Origin: CAZAMP01 sp964486455
GTDB lineage: Bacteria; Eisenbacteria; RBG-16-71-46; CAZAMP01
Length of the DNA: 64,000 nt
Direction of reading: 5' to 3'
NCBI GenBank assembly: GCA_964486455.1
Contig: CAZAMP010000012.1
Location: forward strand, 1-64,000
Shown: piece after piece, positions 53,911-62,511 of the stretch
Numbering within the stretch: position 1 is the first letter of the stretch
Layout of the letters: each line of letters opens with the position of its first letter
The notes under the pieces: model-generated
Database searches by the model: none
Told to the model about the DNA's origin: nothing
Seen by the model: the letters and a program-made list of their open reading frames with translations, nothing else
Made by a program: the position numbers and the translations under genes

Positions 53911-54435
53911 TCATCCATCACCGGTGGCTTGATCAAGCTGACTTTCTTCCCAGATCCGCCTCCGGCAGCATGGCCCGCCGTCCGGGAGCGCGGACTCCGT
54001 TTCGAAGCGAACGTCGGTGCCGAGGCGCTCATTGATCGTTCTGATCATCGCGTCGAACCATGTATCACACCCGGGGCGGTCTTCCGGCAAAAGTGTCTGC
54101 CGTTCGTGCCAGCGATGCCATGGGCAGGCGTCATGACGCACGTAGACTTCACCGGGGGCGTCACCCTTTTCTACATAGGCGTCTTCTCCCATGCACTGAC
54201 TCGACCAGACAATCGAAGTGGCGATCTGCTCGGGTAGACTTTTAGATGGATCGATACGTTTGAGATACGCCTCGGCGGTCTGCACACCCGTGATGTCCCA
54301 CATCACGTTGACAATGGCCGCCGGATCGACGCCCGGGAACTGCCGCTGAACGGCTTCCCTCCAGGCGAAGTGGCTGGCCCGGGTAATCTCAACGAGGATT
54401 CGAAACCTCTCCTCGATCGGGAGTTCACTGCTCAT
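53911..54435 (-). CDS. L-2-amino-thiazoline-4-carboxylate hydrolase-like/DUF6125-type protein
   Basis: 174 residues from the ATG behind GGAGGTG. Helical N-part (IEERFRILVEITRASHFAWR), then YVRHDACPWHRWHERQTLLP, GCDTWFDAMIRTINERLGTD and RFETESALPDGGPCCRRRIW. This C-terminal pattern (CPWHR...ALPxGxxCCRRxIW) is typical of ATC-hydrolase-like/DUF6125 proteins, which probably bind a metal or act on a small thio-compound. The catalytic role here is not shown. It lies upstream of and divergent from the ior-hyu operon, with 183 bases between. Confidence 0.7.
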   Translation of the reverse strand: MSSELPIEERFRILVEITRASHFAWREAVQRQFPGVDPAAIVNVMWDITGVQTAEAYLKRIDPSKSLPEQIATSIVWSSQCMGEDAYVEKGDAPGEVYVRHDACPWHRWHERQTLLPEDRPGCDTWFDAMIRTINERLGTDVRFETESALPDGGPCCRRRIWEESQLDQATGDG

Positions 54436-54519
54436 GAGAGCCCACCTCCGTGTCCCACAAATCCGCGTCACACCCGGGAGCATACCGGGTGCAATGGAGC
54501 GATCCTAGCAAGACCGATC

Positions 54520-54541
54520 GCACGAATCACCATATTCGTGC
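54520..54541. promoter_or_regulatory. Operator-like dyad upstream of the ior-hyu operon
   Basis: Perfect eight-base arms GCACGAAT and ATTCGTGC around a six-base spacer CACCAT, 22 bases in all, centred ~88 bases before the first start codon of the operon and ~95 bases from the divergent gene. Size and symmetry suit a dimeric helix-turn-helix repressor. No regulator gene is seen beside it. Confidence 0.5.
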
Positions 54542-54618
54542 ATCACTTACATCGGCGACGTGCTAATATCCGGCCGACGGTATCCCGCACATTGGCATGG
54601 TACAAGGAGCTAGCGCCC

Positions 54619-57600
54619 TTGCCCGATCGAGTGCTCACTGCGCGGACCGGAGAGAAGCTCTGCTTCCTCGGCAATGAGGCCATAGCCCGAGGTGCTCTCG
54701 AGGCAGGTGTCCGATTCGTGTCGGGCTACCCGGGTACGCCCGCCTCCGAAATCGGCGACCTCTTTTCGCGGGTCCACCGTGACGTTGGCGTTCACTTCGA
54801 GTGGAGCATCAACGAGAAGATCGCCCTCGAGACCGCCTTCGGCGCCGCGATCAGCGGCGCTCGTTCCCTTTGCTACATGAAGCACCTCGGTCTCGCCTAC
54901 GCGGGCGATCCCCTCGGCACGATTCCCTACGTCGGAGTTCTCGGTGGGATGGTGATCGTCTCCGCCGCAGACCCGGGCATGGTGGTCTCGCCGAATGAGC
55001 AGGACCAGCGCCACCTCGCCCGCATGAACATGATCCCGGTCTTGGAGCCGGCTTCGCCGGCGGACGCCCACGCGATGACCCGCTTCGCTTTCGATCTATC
55101 CGAGTCGTCCGGGCTTCCGGTCATCCTTCGGACGACGCCGACGGTTGCCCACACTCGCGGCGTGGTTGAGGTCGGGGAGATCGTGGAGCGTGATCAGATG
55201 CCGGACTTCCGGCGCCGACCGCGTGAGCTGACGCCCGTTCCCGCGAATGCCCGCCGAATGAGGATCGAGCTCGATCGGCGGATCGCGACGTGCGAGGCGC
55301 TCCTCGAGGAAACACCCTTCTTCGAAGCCCGGGGTTCGGGGCGATTGGGTGTGCTGGTGTCAGGCGCGCCGGTACCGATTGTTTTGGATCATATCGAGGA
55401 GAACGGACTCGCGGATCGTTTCACGGTCCAGAGTGTCGGGGCGAGTCATCCCGTGCCCCGTGGCGTGCTCGAACGGTTCCTGCGGCGCGTGGACCGTGTG
55501 CTCGTCGTGGAAGAACTGACGCCGTTTCTCGAGGAGCAGCTCCGAGCGGTCGCGCAGAAAGCGTGTCCCGATGTCGAGATACTCGGCAAGCAGACCGGCA
55601 CGCTGCCGACCCGCTTCGCCTACTCTCATGAAATCATAGCCGACGCGCTTGCGGCATTCGTGGACGCTCGGCCGGCCGCAGATTCGCCGGAGGCATCCCC
55701 CGCGCCGGTGGCGCCAACCGACGGCGGAAGCGATTCCGAGGTCGTTCCCCGCCCGCCAGCGCTTTGTCCGGGGTGCCCGCATCGCGGCACGTATCTCGCT
55801 GTACGAACCGTCTTCGGCGACGATGGACTCTACTTCAACGACATCGGCTGCTACACGCTCGGCTACGGTGAGCCGCTCGAAACGGTCGACGCGCTTCTCT
55901 CGATGGGGTCGTCGATCGCGATGGCATCGGCCGCGAGCCGAGTTCTGAATCGGAAGACGCTCGCATTCATCGGCGACTCGACCTTTTTCCATTCCGGCAT
56001 GCCCGCCCTTCTCAACGCTGCCGAAGCGAATGATGATGTCGTCGTTGTTGTTCTCGACAACCGTGTGACCGCGATGACCGGCCATCAGCCGAGTCCGTCC
56101 ACCCCCTTGCCGTGTGATGGCGTCCCCGACGGCCACGGAGACGGCGATGACGGGTCGCGCGCGCGACCGGATCCCGCCGAGATCGCCCGGTCGCTAGGCG
56201 CTACGCTTGTTTCCACGGTTGATCCCAACGATCTCAAGAGCGCGGTGTCTGCGTTCGTCGACGCGAAAGCGCACCGCGGCACGTCGGTGATCGTCGCCCG
56301 CCGCGACTGCGCGATCGTTCGCTTCAGGGAGCTGGGTGCCGCCCCCGAAAAACGGCGATTCACGGTGGACATCGATCGGTGTCGTCACTGCGGACACGAA
56401 CGGGAAGGTCTCTTCTGTGGTCAAGGGCCGATCAAGGAATATGAACGCGCGTTGGTGCTCCGTCGAATCCTCGACCAGGACGCGGATGCCTCTGCCAAGC
56501 CGGCGGCCGTGGGGGATGAGCCGCCGTGTTCGATCGCGTGCCCGGCCAACATCTGCGTTCAAGGCTATGTCGGGAGAATCGCCGGCGGTCGCTACGCCGA
56601 AGCGCTCGCTCTCATCCGGCGTCGAAACCCGCTCCCGGTCGTATCGTCACGCGTGTGTCACCGTCCGTGCGAGAGCGTCTGTACGCGAGCGGAGACCGAC
56701 GGTCCGATCGCGATCAACGATCTCAAACGGTGGCTCGTGGATTGGGAGATGGCTCTCGCGGCGGGAGGCGAGGGCGATACCGACACTCGTACGGCCACCG
56801 CGATGCCGACGGGCAAGCGAGTGGCCGTGATCGGCGCGGGGCCTTCGGGTCTCGCTTGCGCCCACGAGCTTCGCGTCCGCGGACACGAGGTTCGAATCTT
56901 CGACGAGCACGAGGCGCCGGGGGGGCTTCTCGTTCAGGCGATTCCCGAGCACCGGCTTCCGCGCGATGTGCTCACGCATGAGATGGACTGGATCCTTTCG
57001 CACGGCGCTACCTTCCAGGGTGGCATGCGATTGGGGGAGGACATCACGGTGAGCGGGCTCCTGCTGGACGGGTTCGACGCGGTCTACCTCGGCATCGGTG
57101 CGATGGTCGGTTTTCCCCTCGGTGTGCTGGGGGACGATCTCCCCGGCAACATGCTCGCGCTGGACCTGTTGCGCGGGTATCACCGAGGCGATCGGATCGA
57201 GGTGACGGGCGGTCGTTTCCTGGTCGTTGGTGGCGGTGACGCAGCGGTGGACGCAGCGCGAGTCCTGGTGCGTCTCGGCGCCGCATCGGTTCGAATTGTC
57301 TACCGCCGAGGTCGCGATGAAATGCCCGCGCATGTCGAGGAGGTGGACGCGGCCGAGGGCGAAGGGATCGAAATCCTCACGCGCATGGAGCCGGTTGCCG
57401 TGCTCCGTGGAGAGCGCATCTCCGGTCTCCGCGTGGCGAGGACGGAGGCCGGTCCGCCCGATGAGAGCGGCCGCCCGAGACCTGTCCGGATCCCCGACAG
57501 TGAACTGGACCTCGACGCCGACGTTGTCGTGTCGGCCGTCGGGCAACGGCCCGACCTTTCGATGCTTGATATCCAACCGGTGCTCACGTCGAACGGATCG

Positions 57601-58104
57601 ATCGAGGTCAATCCCGAGACAGGTGCAACGTCGATCGAGTCCGTCTTCGCCGGAGGCGATCTGACCCCCGGGCCAAAGACGGTCATCCACGCGGTCGCCG
57701 AGGGGCGTCGCGCGGCATACGGGATTGACCTTCACCTCGCGGCTCCGGGTACGGACGTGGAGCCGGTGGAGTTTCTGAGCGCCGAAGGGCGCGATTTCTT
57801 CACGCCGAGAAACCTCGTCACCGAGCCCGCGCACCGGACGGGGCTCCGGCCGGCCGATGTCCGACGCCATGATCACGAAGACGTGGTGGTTCCGCTCGAC
57901 GAAGCGCAGGCGAGGGAAGAAGCATCGCGTTGTCTGCTCTGCGCCATGTGCCGATCGTGCTCCGCGTGCACGGACCTCTTCGGGTGCCCGGCGTTTCGCC
58001 AGGAGAACGGGCGGATCGTGATCGACGAGGCGCTCTGCGACGGATGTGGTGTGTGCGTGGCGTTCTGCCCGAACGGGGCCATCCACGAGGTAAGTGAAGC
58101 ATGA
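54619..58104 (+). CDS. iorA: Indolepyruvate:ferredoxin oxidoreductase alpha subunit fused to GltD-like FAD/NAD(P) oxidoreductase
   Basis: 1161 residues starting at TTG with AAGGAG nine bases upstream; this places the family start LTARTGEKLCFLGNEAIARG correctly. Residues 1-~600 are IorA: ARGALEAGVRFVSGYPGTPA, CPGCPHRGTYLA and the TPP-binding FIGDSTFFHSGMPALLNAAE (~452). The usual C-terminal ferredoxin part is then replaced. At ~634 a GltD/DPYD-like 4Fe-4S domain begins (CSIACPANICVQGYV, VCHRPCESVCTR), with a flavin site at ~737 (VAVIGAGPSGLACAHEL), an NAD(P) site at ~869 (VVGGGDAAVDAARVLVRLGA) and SVFAGGDLTPGPKTVIHAVA. The end has two more clusters (CLLCAMCRSCSACTD; CDGCGVCVAFCPNG). This fusion may let NAD(P)H or ferredoxin exchange electrons directly with oxidation of aryl- or 2-oxoacids. 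First gene of a coupled operon. Confidence 0.9.
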   Translation: MPDRVLTARTGEKLCFLGNEAIARGALEAGVRFVSGYPGTPASEIGDLFSRVHRDVGVHFEWSINEKIALETAFGAAISGARSLCYMKHLGLAYAGDPLGTIPYVGVLGGMVIVSAADPGMVVSPNEQDQRHLARMNMIPVLEPASPADAHAMTRFAFDLSESSGLPVILRTTPTVAHTRGVVEVGEIVERDQMPDFRRRPRELTPVPANARRMRIELDRRIATCEALLEETPFFEARGSGRLGVLVSGAPVPIVLDHIEENGLADRFTVQSVGASHPVPRGVLERFLRRVDRVLVVEELTPFLEEQLRAVAQKACPDVEILGKQTGTLPTRFAYSHEIIADALAAFVDARPAADSPEASPAPVAPTDGGSDSEVVPRPPALCPGCPHRGTYLAVRTVFGDDGLYFNDIGCYTLGYGEPLETVDALLSMGSSIAMASAASRVLNRKTLAFIGDSTFFHSGMPALLNAAEANDDVVVVVLDNRVTAMTGHQPSPSTPLPCDGVPDGHGDGDDGSRARPDPAEIARSLGATLVSTVDPNDLKSAVSAFVDAKAHRGTSVIVARRDCAIVRFRELGAAPEKRRFTVDIDRCRHCGHEREGLFCGQGPIKEYERALVLRRILDQDADASAKPAAVGDEPPCSIACPANICVQGYVGRIAGGRYAEALALIRRRNPLPVVSSRVCHRPCESVCTRAETDGPIAINDLKRWLVDWEMALAAGGEGDTDTRTATAMPTGKRVAVIGAGPSGLACAHELRVRGHEVRIFDEHEAPGGLLVQAIPEHRLPRDVLTHEMDWILSHGATFQGGMRLGEDITVSGLLLDGFDAVYLGIGAMVGFPLGVLGDDLPGNMLALDLLRGYHRGDRIEVTGGRFLVVGGGDAAVDAARVLVRLGAASVRIVYRRGRDEMPAHVEEVDAAEGEGIEILTRMEPVAVLRGERISGLRVARTEAGPPDESGRPRPVRIPDSELDLDADVVVSAVGQRPDLSMLDIQPVLTSNGSIEVNPETGATSIESVFAGGDLTPGPKTVIHAVAEGRRAAYGIDLHLAAPGTDVEPVEFLSAEGRDFFTPRNLVTEPAHRTGLRPADVRRHDHEDVVVPLDEAQAREEASRCLLCAMCRSCSACTDLFGCPAFRQENGRIVIDEALCDGCGVCVAFCPNGAIHEVSEA

Positions 58105-58730
58105 GCGGATGGCTCCGAATCCTGATCGCAGGCGCTGGAGGACAAGGCGTGCTCTCGGCCGGTCGATGGTTGGGCGACGCGACGCATGCGTGTGGCATTC
58201 CGGTCGTCGTCGCCCAACTTCACGGTCTCTCGCAGCGTGGTGGATCCGTTCAGTCGTCGGTGGCGATCGGTGGGGCGCGCTCTCCGCAGATACCCGACGG
58301 CATGGCGGATGTGCTCGTTGCCCTCGAACCGATGGAGGGAGCACGGGTGCTCGGCAAGGTCTCGGAACGGACGACGGCGCTCGTCAACACGCGTCCGATC
58401 GTTCCGGCATCGCTGCAAAGCACCGGCAAGCCCTACCCGGATCTGAAGGCACTTCTCGGACCGGTGGGTGCGCGGGCCCACCGTCTCGTGTCGCTCGACG
58501 CGACGTCGCTGGCCATAGAGGCGGGGTCGTTTCGTTCGCTTAACGTCGTCATGCTCGGGATGCTCTCGGGCCTCGGCGTGTTGCCGTTCGATGGTGAACG
58601 GCTGCTGGATGTGATCCTGACGGCCGGGTTGGCAGCGTTCGGGGACGTGAATCGGAACGCGTTTCGGGTCGGTGAGAGGGCCGCACGTGACGCCACCCGG
58701 AACGACGCGGAGGAGGTGAACGCAGAATGA
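58101..58730 (+). CDS. iorB: Indolepyruvate oxidoreductase beta subunit
   Basis: 209 residues of the gamma/beta POR-type domain, partner of IorA in the ferredoxin-dependent oxidative decarboxylation of 2-oxoacids to acyl-CoA. The family start is LRILIAGAGGQGVLSAGRWL, then VVVAQLHGLSQRGGSVQSSV, MADVLVALEPMEGARVL and LVNTRPIVPASLQS. The four-base ATGA overlap with iorA indicates coupled translation. No Fe-S cluster is expected or seen in this subunit. Confidence 0.92.
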   Translation: MSGWLRILIAGAGGQGVLSAGRWLGDATHACGIPVVVAQLHGLSQRGGSVQSSVAIGGARSPQIPDGMADVLVALEPMEGARVLGKVSERTTALVNTRPIVPASLQSTGKPYPDLKALLGPVGARAHRLVSLDATSLAIEAGSFRSLNVVMLGMLSGLGVLPFDGERLLDVILTAGLAAFGDVNRNAFRVGERAARDATRNDAEEVNAE

Positions 58731-60814
58731 AGGTCGGGATCGACGTCGGCGGGACATTCACGGACTTTCTCGTCACCGACGATGACGGCGCCATTCAGGT
58801 GGGTAAGGTGTTGTCCACGCCGGAGGATCCTTCGCTCGGTCTTCTGAACGGGCTCCAAGAGTTGGCCGGTGAGCGTGCAATGAGTCTCGAGGCGTTCGCC
58901 GGTTCCATCACGACGATCGTCCATGGGACGACGGTCACGACGAACGTCGTGCTGACCGGCACCGGTGCCAAGACGGCGCTCATCACGACCGAAGGCGTGC
59001 GGGACGCGCTCGAGATGCGTCGAGGAATCCGCGAAGAGCAGTACAACAACCGCTACACGAACGTCCCGCCGCTCGTGCCGCGCTACCTGCGTCGTCCGGT
59101 TCGCGGCCGCCTCGACTATCGCGGCGAAGAAGTCGCCCCGCTCGAGATCGAAGACATCGAGAACGCCGTCCACTTCCTCGAGCACGAGGGGGTCGATGCC
59201 GTGGCGATCTGCTTCATGAACTCGTTCGCCAATCCCGAGCATGAGCACCGGGCCGCGGAGATCGTTCGAGAGCGACTGCCTGGAGCCTACCTCTCAGTAT
59301 CGACGGACTTGCTCCCCTCGATTCGCTTCTATCCGCGCGTGTCGACGACGGTGCTGAACTCGTACGTTGGACCGGTCCTGAGTCGATATCTCGAACGCCT
59401 GACCCGGCGTCTGGGCGAGATCGGTTTCGACGGAGTGCTCCTGATCATGCAGTCAAACGGCGGTGTCGTGTCGCCAGAGGTTGCGCGTGATCAGGCGGCG
59501 GTCACGCTGCTGTCCGGGCCGGCGGCCGGCCCGAGCGCAGGGATGGCGTTCGCCGATCCGCTGGGCTATCGGGACTGCATCACGGTCGATATGGGCGGGA
59601 CGTCTTTTGACGCAGCCCTCGTTCGGGACGGTCAGCCGCTAACGGTCACGGAAGGCGAGGTAAACCGATACTCATTGGCACTCCCGATGCTCGATATCGT
59701 GACGATCGGCGCGGGCGGCGGCAGCGTCGCCTGGCTGGACGAGGGTGGGCTCCTGCGCGTCGGACCCAAGAGCGCCGGCGCAGACCCTGGCCCCGCGTGC
59801 TATGGGAAGGGTGGAGTGGAGCCGACGGTGACGGACGCGGATCTCGTCCTGAAGCGGCTCGATCCGGTGTTTTTTGCCGGCGGGCGATTGCGTCTCGAAA
59901 TGGCCGCTGCCGAAGCGGCGATCGACGAACGGATCGCGAAACCCATGGGAATGAGCGTGGCGGAGGCGGCCGCCGGAGTCGCGCGCGTCGTCGACTCGAA
60001 CATGGCGGCCGGTGTTCGCGAAGTGACGATCCGCCGCGGATACGATCCGAGGGAGTTCCCGATGGTGGTCGCCGGCGGCGCGGGTCCCAATCACGCTTGT
60101 GCGATCGCGGCCGAGCTGGAGCTACCGCTTTTCATCGTGCCGCGCGAGTCATCCATCTTCTGCGCGGCCGGAATGCTCATGACAGATCTCAAACATGATG
60201 TGGTCAAGAGTCACATCGCGCGACTCGACGAGCTGTCGGCGGAAACGCTTCAGGCCGAGGCCGACGCGCTGGTGACGCATGGACGCGAGATACTTCGGGA
60301 CGAGAACGTCCCCGAAGATCGCATCGAGCTTCACGTCGAGGCCGAGATGAGGTACGTCCGGCAGTATCACGAGGTGAGCCTTCCGCTCTCCCCGCTCGAC
60401 AACTTGGAGAAGCGATTTCACGACGAGCACAATCGGCTCTACGGCTATTCCCTGGAGGAGGAGGAAACACCCCTCGAGCTCATCAACCTCCGCGCGCGCG
60501 CGGTCGGAATCACCGACAAGCCGAAGCCGCGCACCGGCGAACGGGACGGTCCGGATGCGGGGCACGCGCTGAAGAACGAGCGATCGGTCTGGGTGCCGGA
60601 AGAGAGCGACTTCGGGGCGGTCGGCGTCTATGACGGCCACACGCTTCGCTACGGAAACGCGATAACCGGCCCGGCGATCATCGAGCAGAAGAACACGACG
60701 CTCTTTGTGAGCGCGGTGTTCGACGTGCACGTTGACCCGATGGGGTCCTTCCTCGTCTACCGGCGGGGGCGCGAGGACATTCTGCCGGAGACGCTGCGAG
60801 GAGGTGCGCGATGA
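58727..60814 (+). CDS. hyuA: Hydantoinase A/N-methylhydantoinase A-type ATPase subunit
   Basis: 695 residues. Hydantoinase/oxoprolinase and acetone/acetophenone carboxylase large-subunit family. ASKHA ATPase signature motifs: KVGIDVGGTFTDFLV (phosphate 1), TTIVHGTTVTTNVVLTGTGA, ALITTEGVRDALEMRRGIRE, LLIMQSNGGVVSPEVARDQA, LSGPAAGPSAGMAFA and CITVDMGGTSFDAALVRDG (phosphate 2), plus IGAGGGSVAWLDEGGLLRVG and CYGKGG. It hydrolyses ATP to open or carboxylate a ring or ketone substrate along with HyuB. The ATGA overlap at both ends shows a single operon. The substrate is not predictable from sequence alone. Confidence 0.93.
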   Translation: MKVGIDVGGTFTDFLVTDDDGAIQVGKVLSTPEDPSLGLLNGLQELAGERAMSLEAFAGSITTIVHGTTVTTNVVLTGTGAKTALITTEGVRDALEMRRGIREEQYNNRYTNVPPLVPRYLRRPVRGRLDYRGEEVAPLEIEDIENAVHFLEHEGVDAVAICFMNSFANPEHEHRAAEIVRERLPGAYLSVSTDLLPSIRFYPRVSTTVLNSYVGPVLSRYLERLTRRLGEIGFDGVLLIMQSNGGVVSPEVARDQAAVTLLSGPAAGPSAGMAFADPLGYRDCITVDMGGTSFDAALVRDGQPLTVTEGEVNRYSLALPMLDIVTIGAGGGSVAWLDEGGLLRVGPKSAGADPGPACYGKGGVEPTVTDADLVLKRLDPVFFAGGRLRLEMAAAEAAIDERIAKPMGMSVAEAAAGVARVVDSNMAAGVREVTIRRGYDPREFPMVVAGGAGPNHACAIAAELELPLFIVPRESSIFCAAGMLMTDLKHDVVKSHIARLDELSAETLQAEADALVTHGREILRDENVPEDRIELHVEAEMRYVRQYHEVSLPLSPLDNLEKRFHDEHNRLYGYSLEEEETPLELINLRARAVGITDKPKPRTGERDGPDAGHALKNERSVWVPEESDFGAVGVYDGHTLRYGNAITGPAIIEQKNTTLFVSAVFDVHVDPMGSFLVYRRGREDILPETLRGGAR

Positions 60815-62511
60815 TCGATCCCATTCTCTCGAGCGTCTTCGCCCGCGCGTTCAAGTCGATCACCGATGAGATGTCGATCTCGCTTCAGAGGACCACGCGT
60901 TCTCCGATCCTCTGTGAGGCGAAGGACTTCGTCACCGGCCTCTACGACGCTGAAGGGCGCATGCTCGAGCAGACGGAGAACCTGCCGATCCTGTCGTTTT
61001 CGCTGGCGCCGGTCTGCAAGCACATCGTGAGCACCTTCGGTGACGATCTTCACGAGGGCGACGTGATCTTCCACAACGACGTCTTCTCACTCGGTAATCA
61101 GCTCAACGACGTCGCCGTCTACAAGCCGATCTTTCACGATGGATCGCTCGTCGGGTGGTCAGCGGCAAAGGGACACCAGGCGGACATCGGCGGCGCGGTG
61201 CAGGGCGGCTACAACCCGGACGCGACCGAGTGCTGGCAAGAGGGGATTCGTATCCCGCCGGTGAAGGTCGTCGAGCGGGGACGGCTCAGGCAAGACGTAT
61301 GGGACCTCATCTTCGCCAACATCCGTCTGGATATCGTGAGCGAGGACATGAAGGCGGAGATGGGCGCATGCGTGGTGGGGGAGCGTCGCCTCCTGGCGTT
61401 GATCGACAAATACGGACGGACGACGTTCGGGAAAGTGAAGGCGCATCTCTTCGAATCCACGCGGAAGATGATGGAAGCGGAGATCCGCACGATCCCGGAG
61501 GGGACGTACGAGGGGCAAGCCACCGTCTACTACGACGGGAAGACACCGGGATCGACCTACACGATACGGGTGCGCATCCAGGTTCGGGATGGGCGCGTCG
61601 TCTTCGACTACTCGGACACCGATCCGCAGACCACGGGGTTCGTGAACGGCACGTACACGTCGTCCGCTTCGGCGACGATCCTCACGTTTCTCCAGATGGT
61701 GAATCCCGACATCCCGCACAACGAGGGAATGGTCGAGCCGATCGAGATCATCATCCCCGAGGGGACGATTCTGAACGCCGCCTATCCGGCGGCGACCACG
61801 TTCGGCAATCATCTCTGTCCGCCGAACGCCGACGCCATCATCCGGGCGCTGGCGTCCGTGATTCCCGACCGCGTGACCGCCGGGTGGAATCAGCTTCTTT
61901 GCGCGCTGACGACGGGCCTCGATCCACGGAAGAACGAGAAGTACGTCGACATCGGCTTCATGGGACTCAAAGGCGGTTCGGGCGCGATGTCCGGCACGGA
62001 CGGCTACGATCACATCGGAATGATCGACGCGTCCGGCGGCGTGCTCGACCAAGACTACGAGATGTTCGAGCAGCAGACGCCGCACCGCCTCATCAAGCAC
62101 GAGTACCTTACCGACTCGGCGGGGGCGGGCCAGTGGCGGGGCGGGTTGGGCGTCGAGACGCGGTTCGAGATCGGTAGCGACGATACGACCCTGGTCACGT
62201 TCGGCGACGGAGATGTGGAACCCGCGTTTGGGCTTGACGGCGGCCGCGAGGGGAGCCTGAACAAGATCGAGCTGGTCATGCCCGGCGGCGAGACGAAGCG
62301 GCTAGCGTCGAAGGACCTCGTGAAGGATGTTCCAAAGGGGACCATTTACGTGCAGCACGCGGGCGGTGGCGGTGGGTACGGTGAGCCGGCGAAGCGTCCC
62401 GTCGGGAAGGTGCGGGCCGAAGTGCGGGACGGTGTGGTGTCGCCCAAGGCGGCGAGAGAGCTTTATGGTCGGACCGATGACGACCTAAAGGGTGCGGTGG
62501 GGGACGACTGA
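60811..62511 (+). CDS. hyuB: Hydantoinase B/oxoprolinase subunit
   Basis: 566 residues, typical length for HyuB. Family blocks: DPILSSVFARAFKSITDEMS, RSPILCEAKDFVTGLYDAEG, NDVFSLGNQLNDVAVYKPIF, AAKGHQADIGGAVQGGYNPD, GIRIPPVKVVERGR, HLCPPNADAIIRALASVIPD and TDSAGAGQWRGGLGVETRFE. Metal residues such as the HxxD in GHQADIGG are present. It works with HyuA in ATP-dependent cyclic amide hydrolysis or ketone carboxylation. It starts inside the HyuA stop (ATGA), and its stop shares its last base with the start of the next gene. Confidence 0.93.
   Translation: MIDPILSSVFARAFKSITDEMSISLQRTTRSPILCEAKDFVTGLYDAEGRMLEQTENLPILSFSLAPVCKHIVSTFGDDLHEGDVIFHNDVFSLGNQLNDVAVYKPIFHDGSLVGWSAAKGHQADIGGAVQGGYNPDATECWQEGIRIPPVKVVERGRLRQDVWDLIFANIRLDIVSEDMKAEMGACVVGERRLLALIDKYGRTTFGKVKAHLFESTRKMMEAEIRTIPEGTYEGQATVYYDGKTPGSTYTIRVRIQVRDGRVVFDYSDTDPQTTGFVNGTYTSSASATILTFLQMVNPDIPHNEGMVEPIEIIIPEGTILNAAYPAATTFGNHLCPPNADAIIRALASVIPDRVTAGWNQLLCALTTGLDPRKNEKYVDIGFMGLKGGSGAMSGTDGYDHIGMIDASGGVLDQDYEMFEQQTPHRLIKHEYLTDSAGAGQWRGGLGVETRFEIGSDDTTLVTFGDGDVEPAFGLDGGREGSLNKIELVMPGGETKRLASKDLVKDVPKGTIYVQHAGGGGGYGEPAKRPVGKVRAEVRDGVVSPKAARELYGRTDDDLKGAVGDD

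Noticed and set aside
56647..58344. 565-codon open frame antisense to the iorA fusion
   Set aside because: Sense strand encodes Fe-S and FAD motifs; the antisense product is Arg/His-rich without structure.
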